Part shown: piece by piece, positions 15,948 through 28,299 of the stretch
How positions within the stretch are numbered: the first letter of the stretch is position 1
Layout of the letters: the number at the start of each line of letters is the position of its first letter
Origin: Methylopila sp. Yamaguchi
GTDB taxonomy: Bacteria > Pseudomonadota > Alphaproteobacteria > Rhizobiales > Methylopilaceae
Length of the DNA: 64,000 bases
NCBI RefSeq assembly: GCF_002897035.1
Contig: NZ_BAUX01000002.1
Location: 124,001-188,000 of the forward strand
Direction: 5' to 3'
Translations under genes and position numbers: made by a program
Notes under the pieces: generated by a model
What the model was told of the DNA's origin: nothing
The model's database searches: none
Seen by the model: the letters and a program-made list of their open reading frames with translations, nothing else

Positions 15948-17165
15948 CTAGCGCGCCGCGGCGAGCGGGACGACGTTGTGCAACGTCTCGTCGGCCGATT
16001 CAAGGAACCGGCGGATGGAGCGGGCGGCCTGCCGGATGCGGTGCTCGTTCTCGACCAGCGCGATGCGGACGTACTCGTCGCCGTGCTCGCCGAAGCCGAT
16101 GCCGGGAGCCACCGCCACATGAGCCTTCTCGACCAGCAGCTTCGAGAACTCGAGGCTGCCGAGCGAGCGGAACTTCTCCGGGATCGGAGCCCAGGCGAAC
16201 ATTGAGGCGCGCGGGCTCGGCACCGGGAAGCCGGCGCGGCCGAAGCTGTCCACCATGATGTCGCGGCGCTTCTTGTAGATCTCGCGCATCTCGGCGATGC
16301 AGTCGTCCGGACCGTTCAGCGCCGCCGAAGCCGCGACCTGGATCGGCGTGTAGGCGCCGTAGTCGAGATAAGACTTCACCCTGGCGAGCGCCGAGATCAG
16401 GCGCTCGTTGCCGACCGCGAAGCCGACGCGCCAGCCCGGCATCGAGTAGGTCTTGGACAGCGAGGTGAACTCGACGGCCACGTCCATCGCGCCCGGGACC
16501 TGCAGGATCGAGGGCGGCGGCACGTCGTCGAAGTAGATCTCCGAATAGGCGAGGTCGGAGAGCACGAAGATGTCGTGCTGCTTCGCGAAGCGCACCACGT
16601 CCTTGTAGAACTCGAGGTCCGCGACTTCGGCCGTCGGGTTCGACGGGAAGCAGGTGATGAGCGCGATCGGCTTGGGGATCGAGTGAATCACGGCCCGCTC
16701 GAGCGCGTGAAAGTACTCTGGCCCCGGCGTCGCCGGCACGTTGCGGATCACGCCGCCCGCCATCAGGAAGCCGAAGGCGTGGATCGGGTAGCTCGGGTTC
16801 GGCGTCAGCACCACGTCGCCAGGCGCCGTGATGGCCTGCGCCATGTTGGCGAAGCCTTCCTTGGAACCGAGCGTCGCGACGATCTGCGTGTCAGGATTAA
16901 GCGTCACGCCGAAGCGGCGGGCGTAGTACGCCGCCTGCGCCTTGCGGAGGCCGGGGATGCCCTTCGACGTCGAATAGCGATTCGTGCGCGGCTTGGTGAC
17001 GGCCTCGATCAGCTTATCGTTGATGTGATCGGGCGTCGGCAGGTCCGGATTGCCCATGCCGAGATCGATGATATCGGCGCCTGCCTTCCGGGCGGCGGCC
17101 TTCACGCGGTTCACCTGTTCGAACACGTAAGGCGGCAGACGGCGCACGGAATGGAATTCGGTCAT
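15948..17165 (-). CDS. alaC: AlaC-type PLP-dependent aminotransferase (alanine transaminase; class I/II)
   Basis: A 405-residue fold-type I aminotransferase. It has the N-terminal segment MGNPDLPTPDHI, the Asn-Pro substrate motif CFPSNPTAE, and the PLP lysine in SLSKTYSMPGWRVGF near residue 235. The sequence best fits the AlaC group (pyruvate/alanine-glutamate transamination). Related enzymes are often annotated as LL-diaminopimelate aminotransferase, so substrate is moderately certain. The ATG at 17165 is preferred over a longer frame because it matches family N-termini. It lies upstream of hom on the same strand. Confidence 0.88.
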   Translation of the reverse strand: MTEFHSVRRLPPYVFEQVNRVKAAARKAGADIIDLGMGNPDLPTPDHINDKLIEAVTKPRTNRYSTSKGIPGLRKAQAAYYARRFGVTLNPDTQIVATLGSKEGFANMAQAITAPGDVVLTPNPSYPIHAFGFLMAGGVIRNVPATPGPEYFHALERAVIHSIPKPIALITCFPSNPTAEVADLEFYKDVVRFAKQHDIFVLSDLAYSEIYFDDVPPPSILQVPGAMDVAVEFTSLSKTYSMPGWRVGFAVGNERLISALARVKSYLDYGAYTPIQVAASAALNGPDDCIAEMREIYKKRRDIMVDSFGRAGFPVPSPRASMFAWAPIPEKFRSLGSLEFSKLLVEKAHVAVAPGIGFGEHGDEYVRIALVENEHRIRQAARSIRRFLESADETLHNVVPLAAAR

Positions 17166-17303
17166 GGCACGATTCGCGGAAAGTGGGCTCCGGCGCACCA
17201 GCGCGCCGGCCGTCCGGGAATACAGTATGGGCCGTTTGCGGGCAAACCTCGGCGGCGTTCCGGAATCGGCAGAAAGTCTAAGAGGCTGCCGGGCCCGCCC
17301 CGC

Positions 17304-17534
17304 TCAGCGCTTGCCGCGCGCCAGAAGGTCCGCCTCCAGCTTCTTCTGCTCTTCGGGCGTGCGGAGGCGGCCCGGACGTTGCGGCGGCGTCACCCCGACG
17401 GCCGGGTACGCGAGGTTCGTAGGCGCCGGGGGCAGACCGCGGGTGCCCTTGTACTTCTCCAGGTCGCACCCGCCGAGCGCGAGCCCGCAGGCGACGAGGA
17501 GAACCGCGCGGGCGGCGTTCCGGGATGCGCTCAT
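17304..17534 (-). CDS. Small predicted lipoprotein
   Basis: A 76-residue exported lipoprotein. The basic N-terminus (MSASRNAARA) and hydrophobic stretch lead to lipobox LALGGC, with Cys23 as the lipidated residue. The mature part is short, Pro-rich in the middle and ends in a charged helix RTPEEQKKLEADLLARGKR. No function can be assigned. It sits between phaC (divergent) and alaC (downstream, same strand). The frame is open further upstream, but the ATG at 17534 gives the complete signal sequence. Confidence 0.75.
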   Translation of the reverse strand: MSASRNAARAVLLVACGLALGGCDLEKYKGTRGLPPAPTNLAYPAVGVTPPQRPGRLRTPEEQKKLEADLLARGKR

Positions 17535-17696
17535 GGCTGTCTCTCGAACGCGGGCGGATCGCCCGTTTGTCTGGCGGAAGCGCCGGTTGGCGCGTGACGC
17601 GCGGCGCGGCTTGCGCCTATTGTCATGGGAACAGGTTACGACGCAACCCGCGGCGCTTGACGCGACCGCGGGGCCGTCGAATGGGGAGGAAGGGCT

Positions 17697-20135
17697 ATGG
17701 CCCGGAGCGCCGTCGGACGTTCGGCGACGAAGCCTGCGAGAACGACCGGCCGGCGGGCCGCCGCCAAGTCCCGCCCTTCGGCGCGGCGCGCGAACGCCCG
17801 CGACAAGCAACCCGACGCGCCCGACAGCGCCGCCGACGCCCCTGCTCCGTCCGAGCGCGCCGCTCCGCGCTCCGCCACGCCGCAATCCGCGCCGCCTAAA
17901 CTCACGCTCTCGAAATCCGACGCCGCCTCGTCCGCCGAACAGAAGCCGGCGCAGCCCAAGGCTGCAAAGCCCAAGTCTGCGCCATCCAAGCCCGCTTCGC
18001 GCAAGCCAGTACAGCGCCCGGCCGCCAAGGTGAGCGCGCCGCCGGCCTCCACGGAGACGACCGAGGTCAAGCTCAACGCTTTGAAGACAGCAGCGGCGCC
18101 AAAGAGCAAAACCGCGAAAGTGCGCGCAGCGGCCAAGACACAGGACGACGCGGGAACCAAACCTTCGCGGAAGCGGAAGGCGGCGGCCCCGACGGACGAC
18201 CCAGCCAAACCCGCGGCGGCTCGATCGACGAGGCGCGAAGCGGCGGCCGACGCTCCGCCTCGCGCCGAGCGGACCGGCTCGACCGGCTCCGGCGCCGGGG
18301 CCGACCCCGGCGAGCGCGTAAAAGGGGACGAGGGAGCGGAGGGCGACGGCGCCGCCAATCCCTTCCTGACGCCGGAGGTCGAAGCCTTCGCGGCCAACAT
18401 GGCGCGGCTGTTCGAGGAAGGCGGGCGCGCGCTCTCGGCCTATCTGCGCCCGCGCGAAGGCGCCCCGCGCAAAGCGGCCGGCGCGGATGAGATCGTCGAC
18501 GTCGTCAGGACGCTCGGCCAGGTCGCCGAGCGCTGGATGGCGAACCCCAGCCGCACGCTGGAGGCGCAGCGCGCCTTCACCGGCGGCTTCCTGGAGCTTT
18601 GGGCGGGTTCGCTGAAGCGGTTTTCAGGCGAAGACGCCCCTCCGGTCGCCGTGCCGGACCCGCGCGACGCCCGGTTCAAGGATCCGGAATGGACCACGAG
18701 CCCGTTCTTCGACTTTGTGAAACAGGCCTATCTGCACGCCAGCCGCTGGGCCGAGCGCATGGTGGACGAGGCGCAGGAGCTTGATCCGCACACGCGGCAC
18801 AAGGCGTCGTTCTACGTGCGCCAGATCGCGAACGCCGTGGCGCCGTCGAACTTCGTGCCGACCAACCCCGAGCTGATCCGCGAGACGCTGGCCTCCAAAG
18901 GCGAGAACCTCGTGCGCGGCATGCGGATGCTCGCCGAGGACATCGCCGCGGGAAACGGCGACCTGCGAATCCGCCAGACGGACGGCTCCAACTTCGTCGT
19001 GGGGAAGAACCTCGCCACCACGCCCGGCAAGGTGGTGTTCCGAAACGAGCTGTTCGAACTGCTGCAATACGCGCCGACCACCGAGATGGTCCGCACCCGG
19101 CCGGTGCTGATCGTGCCGCCCTGGATCAACAAGTTCTACATTCTCGATCTCACGCCGGAGAAGAGCTTCATCAAGTGGTGCGTGGACCAAGGCCTCACGA
19201 TCTTCTGCATCTCGTGGGTGAACCCGGACGCCCGCCACGCCCAGCTCAGCTTCGACGACTACATGCGCGACGGAGTGCTGACCGCGCTTAAGATCGTCCA
19301 GGAGATTTCTGGCTCGGAGACCGTCGACGCCGTGGGCTACTGCGTTGGGGGCACGCTGCTCGCGATCACCCTCGCCTACCTCGCGGCGAAGGGCGAGGCG
19401 CCGTTCGCGAGCGCGACCTTCCTCACCACCCAGGTAGATTTCACCCATGCCGGCGACCTGAAGGTCTTCGTGGACGAGGAGCAGGTGAAGGCCGTCGAGG
19501 CGCGGATGGCCGAGTCCGGCTACCTCGAAGGCGCGAGCATGGCCAACGCCTTCAACATGCTGCGGTCGAACGACCTGATCTGGCCCTACGTCGTCAACAA
19601 CTACCTGAAGGGCAAGGCGCCGTTCCCGTTCGACCTGCTGTACTGGAACTCCGACGCCACGCGGATGCCGGCGGCTAACCACTCGTTTTACCTGCGCGGC
19701 TGCTACCTCAACAACGACCTCGCAAAGGGCCGGATGACGGTGGGCGGGGAGCGTCTGGACCTGAAGGCCGTCACGGTTCCGGTCTATGAGCTCGCGACCC
19801 GCGAAGACCACATCGCGCCGGCGCGCTCGGCCTTTCTCGGCGCGCAGCTGTTCGGCGGCCCGGTGCGCTTCGTCCTGGCCGGGTCCGGGCATATCGCGGG
19901 CGTGGTGAACCCGCCCGCGAAGATGAAGTACCAGCACTGGGTCGGCGACGAGCCCGCGGGCGCCTTCGAGGATTGGTTCGCGGAGGCCGAGGAGAAGCCC
20001 GGCTCGTGGTGGCCGGACTGGCGCGGGTGGCTGGCCGCGGCGGACGCGACCGCGACGCCGGCGCGAACGCCCGGCGAGGGACCCTACCCCGCGCTCGACG
20101 ACGCGCCGGGAACCTACGTCAAGGTCCGAGTCTAA
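17697..20135 (+). CDS. phaC: Class I poly(3-hydroxyalkanoate) synthase with long Ala/Lys/Pro-rich N-terminal extension
   Basis: Polymerises (R)-3-hydroxyacyl-CoA into PHA granules. The 812-residue protein has an alpha/beta-hydrolase-like core with lipase-box-like GYCVGG (nucleophile Cys near residue 549), Asp in TREDHIAPA (about 703) and His in [10 protein letters not shown] (about 730). The family core starts near residue 222 ([17 protein letters not shown]). Residues 1-220 are low-complexity, Lys/Ala/Pro/Ser-rich and histone-H1-like. The start is set by a very strong GGGGAGGAAGGG site just before ATG 17697, so the extension looks genuine. A stem-loop terminator follows. Confidence 0.95.
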   Translation: MARSAVGRSATKPARTTGRRAAAKSRPSARRANARDKQPDAPDSAADAPAPSERAAPRSATPQSAPPKLTLSKSDAASSAEQKPAQPKAAKPKSAPSKPASRKPVQRPAAKVSAPPASTETTEVKLNALKTAAAPKSKTAKVRAAAKTQDDAGTKPSRKRKAAAPTDDPAKPAAARSTRREAAADAPPRAERTGSTGSGAGADPGERVKGDEGAEGDGAANPFLTPEVEAFAANMARLFEEGGRALSAYLRPREGAPRKAAGADEIVDVVRTLGQVAERWMANPSRTLEAQRAFTGGFLELWAGSLKRFSGEDAPPVAVPDPRDARFKDPEWTTSPFFDFVKQAYLHASRWAERMVDEAQELDPHTRHKASFYVRQIANAVAPSNFVPTNPELIRETLASKGENLVRGMRMLAEDIAAGNGDLRIRQTDGSNFVVGKNLATTPGKVVFRNELFELLQYAPTTEMVRTRPVLIVPPWINKFYILDLTPEKSFIKWCVDQGLTIFCISWVNPDARHAQLSFDDYMRDGVLTALKIVQEISGSETVDAVGYCVGGTLLAITLAYLAAKGEAPFASATFLTTQVDFTHAGDLKVFVDEEQVKAVEARMAESGYLEGASMANAFNMLRSNDLIWPYVVNNYLKGKAPFPFDLLYWNSDATRMPAANHSFYLRGCYLNNDLAKGRMTVGGERLDLKAVTVPVYELATREDHIAPARSAFLGAQLFGGPVRFVLAGSGHIAGVVNPPAKMKYQHWVGDEPAGAFEDWFAEAEEKPGSWWPDWRGWLAAADATATPARTPGEGPYPALDDAPGTYVKVRV

Positions 20136-20151
20136 CCATCTGCCCGAAAAC

Positions 20152-20181
20152 AAAAAAGCCCCGGATCGCTCCGGGGCTTTT
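20152..20181. terminator. Bidirectional rho-independent terminator (phaC / DUF1127 gene)
   Basis: The stem AAAAAGCCCCGGA pairs with TCCGGGGCTTTT around a tcgc loop. A-run and T-run flanks let it work in both directions. It lies 17 bases after the phaC stop and 20 bases after the stop of the convergent DUF1127 gene. Confidence 0.9.
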
Positions 20182-20201
20182 CGTCGTGTCGTGCGCGACG
20201 T

Positions 20202-20372
20202 TCAGGCCGCGACGGCGTTGTGGGCGGCGCGACGCGAGATCGTCTCGATGTCGTTGCGGCCGATGTTGATGTCCCGCAGCGTGCGCTCGTCGAGGGTGGC
20301 GAGCTGCTCGAAGGTCTCGCGGTACACGCGCCACATGCGGTAGCGCTTCAGGAGGAAAGCCCAGAAAATCAT
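20202..20372 (-). CDS. DUF1127 small arginine-rich protein
   Basis: A 56-residue protein found by reading the minus strand. It starts MIFWAFLLKRYRMWRVYRET, continues with EQLATLDERTLRDINIGRND and ends in SRRAAHNAVAA. The L-x-x-LDxRTLRDIGLxRxDI core is the signature of DUF1127 (YjiS-like) proteins. Family members in Agrobacterium and relatives affect small RNA turnover and phosphate or stress responses; the role here is unknown. An AAGAAG stretch sits close to the ATG. It shares its terminator with phaC. Confidence 0.85.
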   Translation of the reverse strand: MIFWAFLLKRYRMWRVYRETFEQLATLDERTLRDINIGRNDIETISRRAAHNAVAA

Positions 20373-20670
20373 CTTCTTCAGTCCAAGGGTCAGGCGGCTC
20401 GCGGCAGGCGGTCGCGCGAGAGCCTCTAGGCCGTCGCTGTCCGTCGCTGGGTCGTCATGTTTCGATGGAGCCTAGATAATCAGCAGACAGGCGCCCGAAT
20501 AGACGGCAGACGGCATCGCAGCAATGCGCCGCTCACATGTCGCCTCGCCAAGGGGTTAACGGGCGGCCGTCGGGAGTTAACGCCGCTGCAGACTAAGGGG
20601 GTGAGCCGAACCGCGGCGTAGGGCTCGGTCGCGTCCGGACGCCGTGCTGCGACGCGGCGCCACAGCCCGG
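20373..20670. other. Gap between uvrA and the DUF1127 gene
   Basis: About 300 bases with no recognised gene. It should hold the promoter of the minus-strand DUF1127 gene; a TATCTA-like hexamer is present on the minus strand near 20470-20480. No clear terminator for uvrA was identified. Confidence 0.4.
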
Positions 20671-23748
<3,078 letters not shown>

Positions 23749-23858
23749 GAGGTCACGTCGTCCCGCAGCGGCTCGATCCCGCCATTCGATCGTCAAGTCG
23801 GCCCGCAAGGCGTTCAGGTCAAGCGGAGCGCTTGTCGCGCCGCGCTCCGCATGTTAAG

Positions 23859-23873
23859 GAACATAGGAAGAAC
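23859..23873. promoter_or_regulatory. LexA (SOS) box, alphaproteobacterial type
   Basis: GAAC-N7-GAAC on this strand is the reverse complement of GTTC-N7-GTTC, the direct-repeat LexA site described for alphaproteobacteria. It lies between divergent uvrA and ssb and could control either or both. Site seen directly; LexA control inferred. Confidence 0.8.
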
Positions 23874-23880
23874 AAACGCC

Positions 23881-23923
23881 CTTGTCCACCGCTACGCCCT
23901 CCGTTCCGAGGCTTGTGGACAAG
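23881..23923. repeat. Inverted repeat CTTGTCCAC / GTGGACAAG
   Basis: A perfect 9-bp inverted pair (23881-23889 and 23915-23923) in the uvrA-ssb intergenic region. Each arm resembles a DnaA box (TTATNCACA) with mismatches; the right arm read on the minus strand is TTGTCCACA. Role unknown. Confidence 0.6.
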
Positions 23924-23991
23924 CCCGACGCGGGGGCGACGGCGGCGGGCGCGGCGATTAGGGTGCGCGCTCAAGCTTTCAGGAGATCGTC

Positions 23992-24501
23992 ATGGCGGGC
24001 AGCGTCAACAAGGTCATTCTGGTCGGAAATCTCGGCCGTGATCCGGAAGTCCGCCGCATGAACTCCGGCGAGCCGGTGGTGAACCTGCGGATCGCGACGT
24101 CCGAGAACTGGCGCGACAAGCAGTCCGGCGAGCGCCGCGAGAAGACCGAGTGGCACTCGGTGGTGATCTTCAACGAGAACCTCGCCAAGATCGCGGAGAA
24201 TTATCTGCGCAAGGGCTCGAAGGTCTATGTCGAGGGTCAGCTTCAGACCCGCAAGTGGACCGACCAGTCCGGCGTCGAGAAGTACACGACCGAGATCGTG
24301 ATCCAGCGCTTCCGGGGCGAGCTCGCCCTGCTCGACGGCCGCGGCGGCGGCGGTTCGGACGACAGCTACGAGGCCGGCTCCAACGAGAGCTTCGGCCGCT
24401 CGAGCCCCACCGAGCGGCGTTCGCCCGCTCCGGCGGCTCCCTCGTCGGGCGGCGGGCGCGGCGGCTACTCCGACGCCATGGACGACGACATCCCGTTCTG
24501 A
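23992..24501 (+). CDS. ssb: Single-stranded DNA-binding protein
   Basis: Coats single-stranded DNA in replication and repair and recruits partners through its acidic tail. The 169-residue protein has an N-terminal OB fold ([18 protein letters not shown] through [20 protein letters not shown], residues 3-110), a Gly/Ser-rich linker and the diagnostic C-terminal tip DDDIPF. AGGAG precedes the ATG. The divergent pairing with uvrA, with an SOS box between, is a known bacterial arrangement. Confidence 0.97.
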   Translation: MAGSVNKVILVGNLGRDPEVRRMNSGEPVVNLRIATSENWRDKQSGERREKTEWHSVVIFNENLAKIAENYLRKGSKVYVEGQLQTRKWTDQSGVEKYTTEIVIQRFRGELALLDGRGGGGSDDSYEAGSNESFGRSSPTERRSPAPAAPSSGGGRGGYSDAMDDDIPF

Positions 24502-24623
24502 CGCCGACCCGATCGGGGCGCCCTTCTCGCGAGGCGGTCGATGACGCGCGGCGCGGCCGCCCGGAGGCTGCGCCGAGACGCATTGCTTGCTCCGACAGCT
24601 TCCAAGGTCGCGGGATCGCGCCG

Positions 24624-25061
24624 ATGAGCGGCGCCGCGAGCTATGGCGGGCTGTTCGTCGCCGCCTTTCTCGCCGCGACGCTGCTGCCGGCGCAGTCGGA
24701 AGCGGCGCTCGTGGGCCTGATCGCGCTGGGCGAACGGTCGCCCTTGGCGCTGGTCACGACAGCGAGCCTCGGCAACACCCTGGGCTCGCTCGTGAACTGG
24801 GCGATCGGCCGGCAGGCGGAGCGTTTTCGCGGCCGGCTATGGTTTCCGGCGTCCGATCGCGCGCTCGAACGAGCAAAACGCTGGTACGGCCGCTATGGCC
24901 GCTGGTCCCTGCTGTTGAGCTGGGTCCCGATCATTGGCGACCCGCTGACCCTGGTGGCCGGCGTTCTGCGCGAGCCGCTCTGGAGCTTTCTGGCGCTGGT
25001 GGCGCTGGCGAAGACCGCCCGGTACGCGGCGCTTGCGGCCGGAACGCTCGCTCTCGGATAG
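24624..25061 (+). CDS. YqaA-like (DedA/SNARE-associated superfamily) small membrane protein
   Basis: A 145-residue inner-membrane protein with about four hydrophobic segments. It has the pattern of YqaA proteins: LLPAQSEAALVGL at the start, GNTLGSLVNWAIGR in the middle, then RYGRWSLLLSWVPIIGDPLTLVAG and a final helix. DedA-superfamily members are linked to lipid transport and membrane homeostasis; the activity of this one is unknown. The ATG at 24624 begins the family-like part; the frame extends upstream through ssb only as a shadow. Confidence 0.8.
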   Translation: MSGAASYGGLFVAAFLAATLLPAQSEAALVGLIALGERSPLALVTTASLGNTLGSLVNWAIGRQAERFRGRLWFPASDRALERAKRWYGRYGRWSLLLSWVPIIGDPLTLVAGVLREPLWSFLALVALAKTARYAALAAGTLALG

Positions 25062-25138
25062 GCGAGCCTCGCCGGAGTTCGGCCTGGCCGAGGGCGGCCG
25101 CCCCCGTCAGCCGCGCCGAGCGAGCCCCCCGGACCGTC

Positions 25139-26824
25139 TCAGGCGGCCCGGACGGTGGCGAGGAAGCGCTCGACCTCGACGCGAAGTTCGGCGGAACGCT
25201 CCGACAGGTTCGAGGCCGAGGACAGCACCTCGCCCGCCGCGACGCCGGCTCCCTGCGCGGCGCTCGCCACGGCGCCCATGTTTTCGGTCACCTCGGTGGT
25301 GCCGACGGCGGCCTGCGAGACGTTGCGGGCGATCTCCTGCGTCGCCGCGCCCTGCTCCTCGACGGCGGCGGCGATCGCGCTCGACGCCGACGAGATCTCC
25401 TCGATCCGGCTGGTGATGCCGCTGATCGCGGCCACCGCGTCGTTGGTGGAGAGCTGGATCTGGGCGATCTGCGACGAGATCTGCTCGGTCGCCTGAGCGG
25501 TCTGGTTGGCGAGGTTCTTGACCTCGGAAGCCACCACCGCGAAGCCGCGGCCGGCTTCGCCCGCCCGGGCCGCCTCGATCGTGGCGTTGAGCGCGAGCAG
25601 GTTCGTCTGGCTCGCGATCGCCTGGATCATCGCGACGACGTCGCCGATCGTGTTCGCCGCGACGCTGAGGTCGCGCACCAGGGCGGCGGTCGCGCCGGCG
25701 TCGGCCACGGCCGTGCGGGCAAGCTCCGCCGACCCCTGAACCTGACGGCCGATCTCCTGGACGGAGGCGCCGAGCTCCTCCGCCGCCGCGGCGACCATCT
25801 GCACGTTGGCCGCCGCCTGATCGGCGGCCGCAGCCACTGTGCTGGAGCGCCGGGCGGTGTCGCTCGCGGCCTGGTCCATGCCCGAGGCGGTGCCCTGGAG
25901 CTGGGAGGAGGCGGCCGCCACCGCGCCGACCACGCCGCTCACCGCCGCTTCGAAGCGGTCGGCCATGTCGCGCATCGTAGCCTTGCGCTGCGCCTCGGCG
26001 CCGGCGCGGGCGAGCGCCGTCTCCTCCTCCAGCGCTCGGGCGCGGATCATGCCGTCTTTGAACACGTCGACCGCCTGCGCCATCCCGCCGACCTCGTCGC
26101 CGCGGTCGCGGCCCACCACGTCTACGGAGAGATCTCCGCCGGCGAGGCGCTTCATGTCGTCGGTCATGCGCCGCAGCGGACGCGCGACGTTGAGCGTGAG
26201 CAGCGCCGCGGCGCCGATCGCGAAGACGATGGCGAGCGCGACGAAGATCACGGTCGCGACCGTGGCCTCCGCGTAGGCCTTCTGGGCCGCGGCGCCGCTC
26301 TGCTGGGCGGCGGCGTCGTTGAGGTCGATCAGCTTCTGAAGTTCGGAGAGCGCGGCGTTGCTCGCAGTCGACATGGTGGTGTTGTACATCCGCTGCGCGC
26401 CGACGACGTCGCCTGCCGCGGCGAGCGCGTTCATCTCGTTCTGGAGCCGGCCGTAGGCGGCCCGGCCCTGCTCGAAGGCGACGTAGGCCTCCTTTTCAGC
26501 CGACGTCGTGGTCTGCCCAACGTACTGAGCCTGAAGCGCGGCGAGTTCGCTTTCCCGCTTCGCCAGCGTCTCCGCGATCTCGCCCCGGAGCGCAGGCGTA
26601 TCCGCAGAGATCAAACGGCCGCCGTTGATACGCAGGCGCAGCGTCGCGACCTGCATCTTGCCGAGGATCTGCGTGGTCGGCAGTCGGCTTGCGCGGAGGT
26701 CCTCGGCGGCGCCGTTGACTTGGCCAAGCTCATAGAGCGCGAACCCGCCGAGACCTGCGACGAGAACGACGAGGCCGCCGAACGCGAGGTTCAGCTTACG
26801 TCGGATGGTGGCGGTCTTCAGCAT
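25139..26824 (-). CDS. Methyl-accepting chemotaxis protein
   Basis: A 561-residue chemoreceptor. One membrane helix near residues 10-30 is followed by a periplasmic four-helix-bundle sensor (about 31-185) and a second helix (about 187-212). A HAMP domain ([21 protein letters not shown]) and a long cytoplasmic coiled coil complete it. The kinase-control tip has the conserved hairpin [29 protein letters not shown]. Its ligand is unknown. It stands alone, with no che genes nearby in the window, and lies upstream of and divergent from a glycosyltransferase gene. No C-terminal CheR-tethering pentapeptide is visible. Confidence 0.95.
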   Translation of the reverse strand: MLKTATIRRKLNLAFGGLVVLVAGLGGFALYELGQVNGAAEDLRASRLPTTQILGKMQVATLRLRINGGRLISADTPALRGEIAETLAKRESELAALQAQYVGQTTTSAEKEAYVAFEQGRAAYGRLQNEMNALAAAGDVVGAQRMYNTTMSTASNAALSELQKLIDLNDAAAQQSGAAAQKAYAEATVATVIFVALAIVFAIGAAALLTLNVARPLRRMTDDMKRLAGGDLSVDVVGRDRGDEVGGMAQAVDVFKDGMIRARALEEETALARAGAEAQRKATMRDMADRFEAAVSGVVGAVAAASSQLQGTASGMDQAASDTARRSSTVAAAADQAAANVQMVAAAAEELGASVQEIGRQVQGSAELARTAVADAGATAALVRDLSVAANTIGDVVAMIQAIASQTNLLALNATIEAARAGEAGRGFAVVASEVKNLANQTAQATEQISSQIAQIQLSTNDAVAAISGITSRIEEISSASSAIAAAVEEQGAATQEIARNVSQAAVGTTEVTENMGAVASAAQGAGVAAGEVLSSASNLSERSAELRVEVERFLATVRAA

Positions 26825-27045
26825 GGGGAACTCGTCGCGGGGCGGTTAGACACCCTCGAACACTCGCCGACCCGGACTAATTTCTTATTAATCAAAAGTC
26901 TAAGACAACGCGCTGATCCGCCAGGGACGATCGTTCGTTTGCAAGCGATCGTCGAAAGCGATCGATAACCTTGCCCGCGCATTTCGGCCTCCGGCGGCCT
27001 GCGGAACAACCGCTCCTTTACCGGCGGTCCCTCACGGTCCCCGCC

Positions 27046-28242
27046 ATGTCAGTCGCCCTCGATTATCGCCAAGCGCCCGATCCGTCCGACGGCCCGCTCC
27101 GGATCGTCCACCTCGTCCGCTCGCCGGTCGGGGGGATCTTCCGGCACATCGCCGACCTCGCGACGGCGCAGGCCGCGGCCGGCCATCAGGTCGGTTTCGT
27201 GTGCGACAGCCTTACGGGCGGCGCCTTCGAGGCCGAGCGCATCGCGGCGCTCGAGCCAAACCTCGCGCTCGGGGCGTTTCGGCTGCCGATCGCGCGTCAG
27301 ATCGCCCCCTCGGACATGACGGCGCTCGCCCGGGTGCACCGTCGGCTGGCCCCGCTCGCGCCTGACGTGGTTCACTCGCACGGCGCGAAGGGCGGCGTGT
27401 TCGGCCGTGTCACGGGGGCCTGGCTCAACCGGGCGAAGCCGGTGGCGCGAATCTACGCGCCCCATGGCGGCAGCCTGCACTTCGACGCCGCCAGCGCCGA
27501 AGGCCGCATCTACTTTGCGATCGAGCGCGCGCTGGAGCGCATGAGCGACGTGCTGGTGCATGTGAGCGAGTACGAGCGCCGCGCCTATGTGGAGAAGGTC
27601 GGCGCGCCGCGCTGCCGGGCCGTCGTCGTGCGCAACGGCCTGACGCCGCCGGAGTTCGAGGCGGTGGCGCCCGCGCCGGACGCGACCGATTTCCTTTACC
27701 TCGGCATGCTGCGCGATCTCAAAGGCCCCGACGTCTTCATCGAGGCTCTGGCGCTGCTCGCACGCGACGGCGCCGCGGCGACCGCGACCATCGTCGGCGA
27801 CGGCCCGGACGAGGCCCGCTACCGGGCGCTCGTCGCCGAGCGCGGGCTGGCGGCGCAAGTCCGCTTCCTGCCGCCGCGGCCTGCGCGCGAGGCCTTCGCG
27901 ATGGCGCGCGCGATCGTCGTGCCGTCGCGGGCCGAATCCATGCCTTACGTCGTGCTCGAGGCGATTGCGGCCGGATTGCCGATCCTCGCCACCGACGTCG
28001 GCGGCATCCCGGAGATCTTCGGCCCGTTCAGCGGCGATCTGCTTCCGGCCGGTGACGCGCCCGCTCTCGCCGCGGCGATGGGGGGGCTCATGGCCGACGC
28101 CGGCCGCGCCCGGGGGATGGCGCGCGACCGTCGGGCGCACATCTCAGGCGAGTTCGCGCTATCGTCGATGGCGTCGCGGATCGAAACCGTTTACCGCGAC
28201 GCGATCGCGGCACGCGAAACGCGAACTTTCTCCGTTCTGTAA
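27046..28242 (+). CDS. Family 4 glycosyltransferase
   Basis: A 398-residue GT-B glycosyltransferase, probably a retaining enzyme adding a sugar to a lipid-linked surface polysaccharide. The N-terminal acceptor domain starts RIVHLVRSPVGGIFRHIADL and has VVHSHGAKGG. The C-terminal donor domain has TIVGDGPDEARY and the E-x7-E region ESMPYVVLEAIAAGLPILATD. The ATG at 27046 is preferred over an upstream TTG at 26971. The next genes encode a priming transferase and a polymerase/ligase-like protein, so an exopolysaccharide role is likely. Sugar specificity is not readable. Confidence 0.9.
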   Translation: MSVALDYRQAPDPSDGPLRIVHLVRSPVGGIFRHIADLATAQAAAGHQVGFVCDSLTGGAFEAERIAALEPNLALGAFRLPIARQIAPSDMTALARVHRRLAPLAPDVVHSHGAKGGVFGRVTGAWLNRAKPVARIYAPHGGSLHFDAASAEGRIYFAIERALERMSDVLVHVSEYERRAYVEKVGAPRCRAVVVRNGLTPPEFEAVAPAPDATDFLYLGMLRDLKGPDVFIEALALLARDGAAATATIVGDGPDEARYRALVAERGLAAQVRFLPPRPAREAFAMARAIVVPSRAESMPYVVLEAIAAGLPILATDVGGIPEIFGPFSGDLLPAGDAPALAAAMGGLMADAGRARGMARDRRAHISGEFALSSMASRIETVYRDAIAARETRTFSVL

Positions 28243-28299
28243 AAGTGTTTGTTTTGAGTTTGTCGCCATCCTGACCCGACATCGCGACGGAGCGGCGAC

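Noticed and set aside
23749-23808. TTG start giving a 1045-residue UvrA
   Set aside because: ATG 23748 is closer to family length and TTG is a weaker start; neither has a strong ribosome site.
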